From the NCBI GenBank assembly GCA_963727545.1, contig CAVSGS010000021.1, positions 54,701 through 118,700 of the forward strand: a stretch of DNA of 64,000 nucleotides. Direction: 5' to 3'. The notes under the pieces are model-generated. The model did no database searches. It was not told the DNA's origin and saw only the letters and a program-made list of their open reading frames with translations. Each line of letters starts with the position of its first letter. The first letter of the stretch is position 1. The DNA is from Flexifilum sp963727545. GTDB lineage: Bacteria; Chloroflexota; Anaerolineae; Aggregatilineales; Phototrophicaceae. Positions 9,105-16,671 of this stretch are shown here, piece by piece. Made by a program: the position numbers and the translations under genes.

Positions 9105-9132
9105 GTAGGGGCGTTATATATAACGCCCCTAC
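9105..9132. repeat. REP-like palindrome (core GTTATATATAAC)
   Basis: A 28 bp perfect inverted repeat with GTAGGGGC outer arms, followed at 9133-9178 by a member of the CTCACCCC/CCCTCTCC family, so the two repeat families lie side by side. Confidence 0.9.
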
Positions 9133-9178
9133 CACCCCTCACCCCCAACCCCTCTCCCACGTTCCGGGGAGAGGGGAG
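9133..9178. repeat. CTCACCCC/CCCTCTCC-type repeat
   Basis: CCCCTCACCCCCAACCCCTC continues into CCCACG..CCGGGGAGAGGGG. Imperfect inverted repeat. Confidence 0.6.
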
Positions 9179-9290
9179 CATGGAGGGCGTTTCGTTCATT
9201 CGATTTGACAGCTTGCTGCGACGTATTCGGCTGTCGCCTGCTTTTCCTCAGTCCTCGGCACTCAGTCCTCAGTCCTGCTTTTCCATGATA

Positions 9291-10169
9291 CTACAGTTGC
9301 TTTTTCGGTGGTTCGGGAGGTTCGGGCGCGCGTGGCTCCAAGCGATCCAGCAGCGAGCGGTAGAAGTAGTTACGCTCGCGCAGGCGCACGAAACGCGACA
9401 CCTGATCGCTCGCCTGCACGGTCACGCGATCTTCGGAGCAAAGCTGACACAGCGGCACGCCGTCCGCCGCCAGCATGATCTCGGATTGGCTGTCCGGCGT
9501 GACCAGCACCTCGACGATCGCGCCTTCCGGCAGCACAATCGGGCGATCAAGGCTCAAGTGCGGCGCGACCGGCACCACCAGAATGTTGCGCAAATCGGGC
9601 GGCAAAATCGGTCCGCCGGTCGCCAGCGCGTAAGCCGTCGAGCCGGTGGCGGTGGCGATGATCAGGGCGTCGGCGTTGTAGGTCGTCGTCCAATCATGAT
9701 CGATGTACATGTCCAAGCGGATAATGCGCGTGACCGCCCCCCGGCTGATCACCACGTCGTTGAGCGCTTCCGCCGTCTTGACGACTTCCTCGCCGCGCCG
9801 CGCCGTCACCGTGACCATCATCCGCTGCTCGATCCAGAATTTTCCGTCCAAGATCGCGTCAATCGACACGTCCCAGTCGTCCGGGCGTCGAATTTCGGTC
9901 AGAAAGCCCAAATACCCCATGTTGACGCCCAGAACCGGCACGTCGTAGGGGGCGCAGACGCGCGCCGCATGGAGCATCGTGCCGTCCCCGCCGATAGCGA
10001 TCACCATGTCCGTCCCGGCGATCTGCTCCCGAATCTGCATTTCGTCCCATTGGCTGAAGTGCCAAACATCCAAGCCGCGTAGTCTCAACGTCTCGGCAAT
10101 CCGCTGCGCCACTGGCGCAGTTTGCGGTCGCGCGGGATGCGCTAAAACGCCCATTCGTTTGATCGTCAC
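9291..10169 (-). CDS. nadK: NAD kinase
   Basis: ATP-dependent phosphorylation of NAD to NADP in the cytosol. The diagnostic GGDGT motif (IAIGGDGTMLHAAR) and the NADALIIATATGSTAYAL / GGPIL region of the family are present. The start is GTG at 10169 (VTIKRMGVL), with GGAGAG upstream; upstream in-frame codons would add a non-homologous extension. Length 292 residues is normal for bacterial NadK. The C-terminal tail is Pro/Glu-rich. Confidence 0.93.
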   Translation of the reverse strand: MTIKRMGVLAHPARPQTAPVAQRIAETLRLRGLDVWHFSQWDEMQIREQIAGTDMVIAIGGDGTMLHAARVCAPYDVPVLGVNMGYLGFLTEIRRPDDWDVSIDAILDGKFWIEQRMMVTVTARRGEEVVKTAEALNDVVISRGAVTRIIRLDMYIDHDWTTTYNADALIIATATGSTAYALATGGPILPPDLRNILVVPVAPHLSLDRPIVLPEGAIVEVLVTPDSQSEIMLAADGVPLCQLCSEDRVTVQASDQVSRFVRLRERNYFYRSLLDRLEPRAPEPPEPPKKQL

Positions 10170-10344
10170 CCGGTTCTCTCCGTCTCTACGCTGCCTAGTG
10201 TAGCGCCGGGCTGCATCAGGATCAATGATAGCACAAGTGTGCGATGGAAAGTATTGGAATTGGGTATAAAACGCCGATGAAGCCGCAAAGAAAAGAAGGC
10301 GAACCGCCAAGTGTCGCGATGGGTTGATAATCCAGCGTTTGTCC

Positions 10345-10372
10345 GTAGGGGCGTTATATATAACGCCCCTAC
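10345..10372. repeat. REP-like palindrome (core GTTATATATAAC)
   Basis: A 28 bp perfect palindrome identical in core to the copies at 9105, 14306 and 37597. It lies between nadK and the CNNM-type gene. A short 'aaagaaaagaaggcgaaccgccaa' type segment (10275-10312), common in such genomes, sits beside it. Confidence 0.9.
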
Positions 10373-10406
10373 AACCTCATGATATTGCGAATTCTCAGAT
10401 CGACGT

Positions 10407-11774
10407 TTACAGATCGTCGGTTTCCTCGCTGGATGACGGCTTCGGGTTCTCCCCGGTCGGGACGAAGTGCACCCGCGCGACCCGCATCCCATCCATTTCC
10501 TCGACCGTGAGCGCGTATTTCCCAAACTGCAGCGTATCCCCCACTTCCGGGATGCGTTCCAGCCGCTCGGCGACGTAGCCGCCAATCGACGCCGAGTCGA
10601 TCTCGCCACCGGGGTTCGGATCGCCGAAGCGCTCGATCACGTCACTCATGCTGGTCAGCCCGTCGAGCACGTAGGGATTGGCATCTTCGACCGCGTCTTG
10701 CGGCTCGACGTCGAATTCGTCGCTGACCTCGCCGACCAGTTCTTCGAGGATGTCCTCCATCGTCGCCAGCCCCGCCATGCCGCCATACTCGTCGATAACG
10801 ATGGCGAGGTGGGTTTGCTGCGTTCGCATTTCGTCGAGCAGCTTATCGACCGCCAGCGTCTCCGGCACGTAGAGCGGCGTCCGCAGCAGCTTGCGCAGGT
10901 CGAAACTCGCATTCGGATCGCCAACCAGTGTTGGTTTGCGGATCAGCAGGTCGAACACATCCTTGACGTTGAGCAGCCCGATCACATTGTCGATGTGCTC
11001 CTCGTAGACGGGATAGCGCGAGTGATGCAGCGTCGCCATGTGCTGGAGCAGTTCGGGCAGCGGGATCTCCACGTTGACGGCATCGACTTCGACGCGCGGC
11101 TGCATGATCTCCACCACCGAAATGTCGCTGAAGTCGAAAACGCGGCGCAGCAGCACTTCTTCACTCTCCTGCAGCAGCCCGGCTTCGCGGCTGGAGTGCA
11201 CCAGCATCTCCAGTTCCTCCGGCGAATGGACTTGATGCGCCTCGCTGGCGGGTTCGAAGCCGAGCAGCCGCACGACCATATTGCCGACGCTGTTCATCAG
11301 GTTGATCACCAGCTTGAAGAGGTCGTGAAACAGGATCGTCGGGCGCGCGACGATCACCGCCACGTCTTCGGGGCGCTGCAGCGCGATCGACTTAGGCGCG
11401 AGTTCGCCTAGTACGATGTGCAGCATCGTCACCAGTGCGAAGGCGATCACGACCGAGATGGTGTGTCCCAGCGTGACGGCAGTCGCTTCGGGGAGAAAGC
11501 GGTCGAACAATGGCTCGAACAGCTTGGCGACCGCCGGTTCGCCGATCCAGCCTAAGCCGAGGCTCGCCAACGTGATGCCGAGCTGCGTCGCCGCGATGTA
11601 CTGGTCGAGATGGTGCATCGCCGTCTGCGCTGCCTTCGCGCCTGCGCTGCCCTCCTGCGCCATCTGCGCGATGCGCGTGCGCCGCGAACCGACGAAGGCG
11701 AATTCGGCAGAGACGAAGAAGCCATTCATAAAGACGAGGGCGAAGACTGCCAGTAATCCGAGCACGGTGTCCAT
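10407..11774 (-). CDS. CNNM/CorC-type membrane protein with CBS pair (HlyC/CorC family)
   Basis: A 455-residue protein. The N-terminal CNNM (DUF21) domain has about four hydrophobic segments (MDTVLGLLAVFALVFMNGFF..., LGELAPKSIAL). Two CBS domains follow (VMQPRVEVDAV..., LAIVIDEYGGMAGLATMEDI) and then a C-terminal CorC/HlyC domain. The family is linked to magnesium or cobalt handling. A paralogue of the same architecture lies at 55889-57241. Start ATG at 11774. Confidence 0.88.
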   Translation of the reverse strand: MDTVLGLLAVFALVFMNGFFVSAEFAFVGSRRTRIAQMAQEGSAGAKAAQTAMHHLDQYIAATQLGITLASLGLGWIGEPAVAKLFEPLFDRFLPEATAVTLGHTISVVIAFALVTMLHIVLGELAPKSIALQRPEDVAVIVARPTILFHDLFKLVINLMNSVGNMVVRLLGFEPASEAHQVHSPEELEMLVHSSREAGLLQESEEVLLRRVFDFSDISVVEIMQPRVEVDAVNVEIPLPELLQHMATLHHSRYPVYEEHIDNVIGLLNVKDVFDLLIRKPTLVGDPNASFDLRKLLRTPLYVPETLAVDKLLDEMRTQQTHLAIVIDEYGGMAGLATMEDILEELVGEVSDEFDVEPQDAVEDANPYVLDGLTSMSDVIERFGDPNPGGEIDSASIGGYVAERLERIPEVGDTLQFGKYALTVEEMDGMRVARVHFVPTGENPKPSSSEETDDL

Positions 11775-12099
11775 CAGCTATTCCCGTAAGTATGCGGTAA
11801 AGGCGTAGGCTTGCAAGCACGACCATTGGGTGTCAAACCACGTTGTCCTAAGATACCACATCGCGGCGGAATCGGTTGAACCTTGCCTCGTTCTGCTCGT
11901 CCGATCTGAACCAAATCCTCTGCATCCGCTTAACTGGTGTCGAGCGGTAGGTAGATTTGCGCCGAAGCTGGCGTGCCGACACCGTCGGCAGCGTCAATCA
12001 GGCGGTCGCCTAAGCCCAATCCGCGCTATAATCAGATTGAGTCCAGTTCAGAGCAGCGTTCAGCGGTGCTCTGGAATTTTATAATCTTCAGGAGAGGTC
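11775..12099. other. intergenic region with one promoter-like element
   Basis: 325 bp between divergent genes. A perfect TATAAT lies at 12027-12032, about 70 bp before the GNAT start, but I see no convincing -35. No RNA gene or repeat was recognised. Confidence 0.4.
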
Positions 12100-12645
12100 A
12101 TGATCCTCGAAACCGACCGCTTGATCTTGCGCCCGCTCGAATTGGGCGACGCGCCGACGATCCGCGCGCTTGCCGGACACCCCGACATCGCCGCGACGAC
12201 GCTCAACATCCCGCACCCGTACCCGGAAGGCGCTGCCGAGGAATTTATCGCGTCGCTGAGCAAGGAAAAGCATGATCCGGCTTATACCTTCGGCATGGTA
12301 CGCAAAGCCGACGACCAGTTGATGGGCGCAATCGGGATTCACACGACGATGCAGTTCGACCGCGCCGAGATCGGCTACTGGATCGGCGTGCCCTACTGGG
12401 GGCAGGGCTACACCAGCGAAGCCGCCCGCCGCGTGATCGATTTCGGCTTCGCCGAACTGAAGCTGCACCGCATCTACGCGACCTACTTCAGCCACAACAT
12501 CGCCTCGCGCCGGGTGATGGAGAAGGCGGGCATGACCTACGAAGGCACGCTGCGCCAGCACGTCAAGCGCTTCGACCGCTACTACGACCTCGGCTACTGC
12601 GGCATCCTGCGCGCCGAGTGGGAAGCCGCGCATTCGCCCGCTTGA
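12100..12645 (+). CDS. GNAT acetyltransferase, RimJ/RimL type
   Basis: A 181-residue protein starting MILETDRLILRPLELGD, the hallmark of RimJ/RimL-like N-acetyltransferases. It has the acetyl-CoA-binding region GVPYWGQGYTSEAARRVIDFGF and a characteristic C-terminal N-x-x-S-R-R-V-M-E-K-x-G-M segment. It acetylates an amino group of a protein or small molecule using acetyl-CoA; the substrate is unknown. CAGGAGAGG directly precedes ATG 12100. Confidence 0.88.
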   Translation: MILETDRLILRPLELGDAPTIRALAGHPDIAATTLNIPHPYPEGAAEEFIASLSKEKHDPAYTFGMVRKADDQLMGAIGIHTTMQFDRAEIGYWIGVPYWGQGYTSEAARRVIDFGFAELKLHRIYATYFSHNIASRRVMEKAGMTYEGTLRQHVKRFDRYYDLGYCGILRAEWEAAHSPA

Positions 12646-12669
12646 CTTATAGAACATTCGTGCTATGAT
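12642..12669 (+). promoter_or_regulatory. promoter for the VOC-family gene
   Basis: TTGACT at 12642-12647, 16 bp spacer, TATGAT at 12664-12669. The -35 overlaps the stop codon of the preceding gene; the VOC gene start is about 50 bp downstream. Confidence 0.55.
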
Positions 12670-12717
12670 ATTCTTATCAAGCGATCTCCAACTGCAGATG
12701 AGCGAGGATACCCGATC

Positions 12718-13155
12718 ATGATCATGCCGATTTTGACCGTCAACGACGTAGACGCCGCCGTCGCCTTCTTCAAGGACAAGCTCGGTTTCGCGCACGTCAT
12801 GAGTATGTCGCCGGAAGGCAAAACGGTGTTCGCCATCGTCAATTTCGGGGGCAGTGACTTTGGTCTGGGCAGCGACCCCGCCGCGCCCAAGCCGCCCTAT
12901 GCCCCCGGCGTGCAGTTCATGATCTATCTGCCGGAAGGGCAAAGCATCGACGACTACTACGCGCAGGTGAAGGCGAACGGCGTCAAAATCGACGACGAAC
13001 TCACGGAAACCTACTGGGGCGACCGCGCCTTCACCGTTCACGATCCCGACGGCTATATGCTGACCTTCACCGTCACGGTCAAGCAGGTGCCCATCGATCA
13101 GATGGAGCAGCACATCCGCGAACGCGGCGGCAGCGAGCGCGAAGCGAGGATCTAG
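12718..13155 (+). CDS. VOC/glyoxalase-superfamily protein
   Basis: A 145-residue single VOC domain. It starts MIMPILTVNDVDAAVAFFKDKLGF and has the second beta-alpha-beta unit with WGDRAFTVHDPDGYMLTF, the typical C-terminal motif of glyoxalase/bleomycin-resistance/dioxygenase-fold proteins. The metal ligand set is incomplete to my eye, so an enzymatic role cannot be assigned. Cytosolic. Confidence 0.82.
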   Translation: MIMPILTVNDVDAAVAFFKDKLGFAHVMSMSPEGKTVFAIVNFGGSDFGLGSDPAAPKPPYAPGVQFMIYLPEGQSIDDYYAQVKANGVKIDDELTETYWGDRAFTVHDPDGYMLTFTVTVKQVPIDQMEQHIRERGGSEREARI

Positions 13156-13169
13156 TCAATCGCTGCTTC

Positions 13170-13198
13170 GTAGGGGCAGAACTAAGTTCTGCCCCTAC
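13170..13198. repeat. REP-like palindrome (core CAGAACTAAGTTCTG)
   Basis: A 29 bp inverted repeat with GTAGGGGC/GCCCCTAC outer arms and odd-length core, located just after the VOC gene stop. Confidence 0.88.
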
Positions 13199-13268
13199 CC
13201 GTTTTTGCAGTGACAGCCGCGCGCGAAATCTCCTAGACTAGAGGCTGTTTAGTGAGAAGGAGCGCGGA

Positions 13269-14297
13269 ATGCGATACAAACTGTTAGGCAAGAGCGGCGT
13301 GCGCGTCTCGGAACTGGTGTTGGGGACGATGACTTTCGGCACGACGTGGGGCTGGGGCGCGGACAAAGACGAATGCCGCCGGATGTTCGACCTGTATGCG
13401 GAGGCGGGCGGCAATTTCATCGATACGTCGGTCAACTACACCGACGGCGAAGCCGAAACGATCCTCGGCGACCTGCTCAGCGCCGACCGCGATCACTTCG
13501 TCGTCGCGACCAAGTACACCCTCACGCAGCGCGATTCAACCGACCCGAACTCCGGCGGCAACAGCCGCAAGAACATGCGCCAGTCAGTCGAGCGCAGCCT
13601 GCGTCGCCTGCAAACCGACGTGATCGATTTGCTCTACCTGCACGTTTGGGACTACATGACCCCGGTCGAGGAAGTCTTGCGCGGGCTGGATGATCTCGTG
13701 CGGCAGGGCAAGGTCAACTACGTCGCCATTTCCGACTCGCCCGCCTACATCATCGCCGAAGCCAACGCGCGGGCGGAGCTGCGCGGCTGGTCGCGCTTCG
13801 TCGGCGTGCAGATGCCCTACTCGCTGGCGAATCGCGCTATCGAGCACGAGATCGTGCCGCTGGCGCGTCATTGGGATATGGCGGTGCTGCCCTTCAGCTT
13901 GATCGGCGGCGGCGTGCTGACCGGCAAATACGCGGACGCCGCCAATGGCACGCCCACCCGTTATAACCGGACGCAGATGCAAATTCAGGAGCGCACACAG
14001 GCGATTATCGAGACCGTCGGCAAGGTCGCGGATGAAGTTGGGCGGTCGCGGGCGCAGGTCGCGATCAACTGGGTGCGTCAGCAGCAGGACAAAGCCCTGA
14101 TGATCCCGATCCTCGGCGCGCGGACGGCGGCTCAGCTTGAGGACAACCTCGGCGTGCTGGAGTGGGAACTCAGCGCCGACCAGCTTCAGCGCCTCGACGA
14201 CGCCAGCGCCATCGAACCGGCATTTCTGGCGCAGTGGCAGGGCAATCCCTACGTCTTCGGCGCGACCTTCGACCAGATCGACAATCACCGAGCGTAA
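13269..14297 (+). CDS. aldo/keto reductase
   Basis: A 342-residue (alpha/beta)8 oxidoreductase starting MRYKLLGKSGVRVSELVLG. AKR landmarks are present: the DTSVNYTDGEAE region with catalytic Tyr, ATKYTL with catalytic Lys, YLHVWD with the active-site His, and the IPILGARTAAQLEDNLG cofactor region near the C-terminus. It uses NAD(P)H to reduce an aldehyde or ketone; substrate unknown. GAAGGAG precedes the ATG. Confidence 0.9.
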   Translation: MRYKLLGKSGVRVSELVLGTMTFGTTWGWGADKDECRRMFDLYAEAGGNFIDTSVNYTDGEAETILGDLLSADRDHFVVATKYTLTQRDSTDPNSGGNSRKNMRQSVERSLRRLQTDVIDLLYLHVWDYMTPVEEVLRGLDDLVRQGKVNYVAISDSPAYIIAEANARAELRGWSRFVGVQMPYSLANRAIEHEIVPLARHWDMAVLPFSLIGGGVLTGKYADAANGTPTRYNRTQMQIQERTQAIIETVGKVADEVGRSRAQVAINWVRQQQDKALMIPILGARTAAQLEDNLGVLEWELSADQLQRLDDASAIEPAFLAQWQGNPYVFGATFDQIDNHRA

Positions 14298-14305
14298 GAC
14301 AACCC

Positions 14306-14333
14306 GTAGGGGCGTTATATATAACGCCCCTAC
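14306..14333. repeat. REP-like palindrome (core GTTATATATAAC)
   Basis: A 28 bp perfect palindrome between convergent genes (aldo/keto reductase and the DUF3298-like gene). Confidence 0.9.
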
Positions 14334-14344
14334 AACCCCATCAA

Positions 14345-15085
14345 TCAGGGTGCGTACTCCGGCGCGAGCACGTCGCTGAGCGTGCTGAGCGGGATGCTCA
14401 CGCTGAGGGTGCCCGCCGCTCCCGCCGCGACCTGATACTGGTCGAAGTAGAAGGTCAGCGCATCCGCACCGAGCGCGAAGTGCCGGTAATTCTCCGGGTT
14501 CTCGCCGGTGCCCTGCTGCAACCACGTGGGATCGATCATGTCGCCGACCTGCGTCTTCAGCGAGTCTTCGACCAGCGGGTCGATCACGGCGAGATAGCCG
14601 CTGTTCGGCTGAAACAGGTCTTCCAGCGTGACTAACTGCCCCGCCGCGAGGTCGAAGGTGTAGGTTTGGTACATCGACGTGCCGTGCGCGCCGCCGCTGT
14701 AGTTGTAGATCAGGAAGACGAGGCTGACCACGTCACTGGAATGGTTCACGACGTCGGTGTTGATGTCGAGTTCATAGCCGCCGGAACCGGGCTGAAAACT
14801 CTCATTGAGCGGCTGCAAGAAATCGTTCTTGGTCGTCTGAATGAACGGATCGATCGTGCTGGCGACGAAGTCATTCTGCGCCAAATCGAGCGGGTACTGA
14901 ACGCTGATTTTCACGTTCGCGCTCAAGATACACTGTCCGTCGGTCAAATTGCCGCCCTTTTGCAAGCAAGCTTGATCCGGCGTCATCGCTTCGGGGGTCA
15001 CCGGCGGGGTCGCATCCTGCGCGCCCGCAACCGAAACACCGACGAAGAGCAGGCAGAAGATTACCAACGTCAACCGCTTCAGCAT
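14345..15085 (-). CDS. secreted DUF3298/DUF4163-like protein
   Basis: A 246-residue protein with signal peptide (MLKRLTLVIFCLLFVGVSVAGA). It matches the pattern of RsiV/PdaC-like extracellular domains: an N-terminal DUF4163-like part, then YNYSGGAHGTSMYQTYTFDLAAG and a C-terminal 'F-x-L-G-x-D-A-L-T-F-Y-F-D-Q-Y-x-V-A-A-G' stretch. The start at 15085 is set by AAGGAG 8 bases upstream. It likely binds or senses peptidoglycan or another extracytosolic ligand. There is no adjacent sigma factor, so it is not evidently an anti-sigma factor. Confidence 0.72.
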   Translation of the reverse strand: MLKRLTLVIFCLLFVGVSVAGAQDATPPVTPEAMTPDQACLQKGGNLTDGQCILSANVKISVQYPLDLAQNDFVASTIDPFIQTTKNDFLQPLNESFQPGSGGYELDINTDVVNHSSDVVSLVFLIYNYSGGAHGTSMYQTYTFDLAAGQLVTLEDLFQPNSGYLAVIDPLVEDSLKTQVGDMIDPTWLQQGTGENPENYRHFALGADALTFYFDQYQVAAGAAGTLSVSIPLSTLSDVLAPEYAP

Positions 15086-15184
15086 GTTTTTTACTCCTTT
15101 TCCGTTAAGCCACACCTGTCAGTTTAGCGCGCTCCGGCGCTATACTGACCGACGTTAACCCGACGCTAAACCGAGGAGTCACCG

Positions 15185-16270
15185 ATGCGTCTGCGCGATC
15201 TTGGCATCACCCCCGGTCGGCAGCCGACCGGGGCGTTGAACGCGATTACCGACGTACCCGGCGTGCGCGTTGGTCACGTCACCTTAATCGAGGGCGAAGG
15301 CAAACTGCAACCCGGTCGCGGACCGATTCGCACCGGCGTGACCGCGATTTTGCCCCACGGCGGCAACCTGTTCCGCGAGAAAGTCGCCGCCGGCGTCCAG
15401 ACGATCAACGGCTTCGGCAAAGCGATGGGCTTCGAGCAAGTCCGCACCCGCGGCGTGATCGAGACGCCGATCCTGCTGACCAACACGCTCAACGTCGGGC
15501 GCGTCCATGATGCGGTGGTCGGCTACATGCTGCGCGACAACCCCGACATCGGCGTGACCACCGGGACGGTCAACCCGGTCGTCGGCGAGTGCAACGACGG
15601 CTTTCTCAACGACATTCGCGGACGCCACGTCCAGCCGGAGCACGTCGAGCGGGCGATCGAGGCGGCGGCGGCGGGCGTCGTCGCCGAGGGGAACGTCGGG
15701 GCGGGCACCGGAACCGCTTGTTTCCAGTTCAAGGGCGGGATCGGCACGGCGTCGCGGCGCGCGTTCGACGGGCAGTTCACCGTCGGCGCGCTGGTACAGA
15801 CCAACTACGGCAGCCGCGCCGACCTGCTGATCGGCGGCGTTCCGTTGGGCGAGGCGCTGCTTGAGGACTTCCTCCCGCAGCCGGGACCCGGCTCGATCAT
15901 GATGGTGATCGCCACCGACGCGCCGCTCGACGCGCGCCAGCTCACCCGGCTGGCGCAGCGCGCCGCCTACGCGCTCGGTCGCACCGGATCGATTGGGCAG
16001 GACGGCAGCGGCGATTTCGCCATCGCCTTCTCGACCGTCAACCGCTGGGCGCACGACCCCGACGCCGCCGTCGAGCCGGTGACGCGCTTCACCGAAAGCG
16101 ACCGCGCCATCAACGACCTGTTCCGCGCTGCCGTCGAATTGATCGAGGAGGCGATCTGGAACAGCCTGATCGCCGCCGAGACCCTGACCGGACGCGACGG
16201 CAACACCCTCTACGCCCTGCCGCACGATCAAGTCCGGCACTGGTTCCAGTATTACCGGAGACTACCATGA
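15185..16270 (+). CDS. P1 family (S58) peptidase, DmpA-like
   Basis: A 361-residue member of the DmpA/L-aminopeptidase D-esterase family. These are N-terminal-nucleophile enzymes that self-cleave before a Ser. The expected cleavage site Gly236-Ser237 lies in PGPGSIMMVIATDAPL, and KGGIGTASR and the N-terminal LGITPGRQPTGALNAITDV..VGH motifs are intact. It hydrolyses N-terminal residues of peptides, amides or esters. Its stop overlaps the ABM gene start by 4 bp. A second, frameshifted copy is at 60465-61604. Confidence 0.9.
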   Translation: MRLRDLGITPGRQPTGALNAITDVPGVRVGHVTLIEGEGKLQPGRGPIRTGVTAILPHGGNLFREKVAAGVQTINGFGKAMGFEQVRTRGVIETPILLTNTLNVGRVHDAVVGYMLRDNPDIGVTTGTVNPVVGECNDGFLNDIRGRHVQPEHVERAIEAAAAGVVAEGNVGAGTGTACFQFKGGIGTASRRAFDGQFTVGALVQTNYGSRADLLIGGVPLGEALLEDFLPQPGPGSIMMVIATDAPLDARQLTRLAQRAAYALGRTGSIGQDGSGDFAIAFSTVNRWAHDPDAAVEPVTRFTESDRAINDLFRAAVELIEEAIWNSLIAAETLTGRDGNTLYALPHDQVRHWFQYYRRLP

Positions 16271-16566
16271 TCCTTGAAGCTGCCGTGCTCACTGTCAAAC
16301 CGGGACAGCAAGCCGACTTTGAAGCGGCTTTCGCCCACGCCGCGCCGATCATCGCATCGATGCCCGGCTGCCAGCGCTACGAACTACAGCGCTGTCTCGA
16401 AACGCCGGATAATTATCTGCTGCTGGTCTGGTGGGAGACGCTCGAAGATCACACCGTCGGCTTTCGTGGATCGCCGCAGTATCAGCAGTGGCGCGCGCTG
16501 CTGCATCACTTCTACGATCCGTTCCCAAGTGTCGAGCACTACGCCAAAGTCTATCCGGCGGAATAA
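16267..16566 (+). CDS. antibiotic biosynthesis monooxygenase (ABM) domain protein
   Basis: A 99-residue ferredoxin-like fold protein: ILEAAVLTVKPGQQADFEAAFAHA, then C-Q-R-Y-E-L and a W-W-E-T-L-E-D-H element followed by SPQYQQW. Such proteins act as small dimeric quinone- or haem-type monooxygenases or as ligand-binding proteins. Translationally coupled to the P1 peptidase gene (ATGA overlap). Confidence 0.85.
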   Translation: MILEAAVLTVKPGQQADFEAAFAHAAPIIASMPGCQRYELQRCLETPDNYLLLVWWETLEDHTVGFRGSPQYQQWRALLHHFYDPFPSVEHYAKVYPAE

Positions 16567-16569
16567 AAC

Positions 16570-16598
16570 GAAACAGCCCCCGGTGTGGGGACTGTTTC
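16570..16598 (+). terminator. hairpin after the ABM gene
   Basis: GAAACAGCCCC pairs with GGGGACTGTTTC across a short loop, directly after the stop. There is no long T-run on the plus strand. Confidence 0.5.
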
Positions 16599-16624
16599 AT
16601 CGATCACTTGTGCCGAATGTTTTG

Positions 16625-16649
16625 GTAGGGGCGCAGCGTGCTGCGCCCG
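16625..16649. repeat. degenerate REP-like palindrome
   Basis: GTAGGGGCGCAGC..GCTGCGCCC with the terminal CTAC lost. A decayed member of the GTAGGGGC family between convergent genes. Confidence 0.65.
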
Positions 16650-16671
16650 TTTCAACGCTGTTGGTGCACTA

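Noticed and set aside
11830..12084. 84-codon frame in the intergenic region before the GNAT gene
   Set aside because: No ribosome site, no motif, and it overlaps the likely promoter; not supported.
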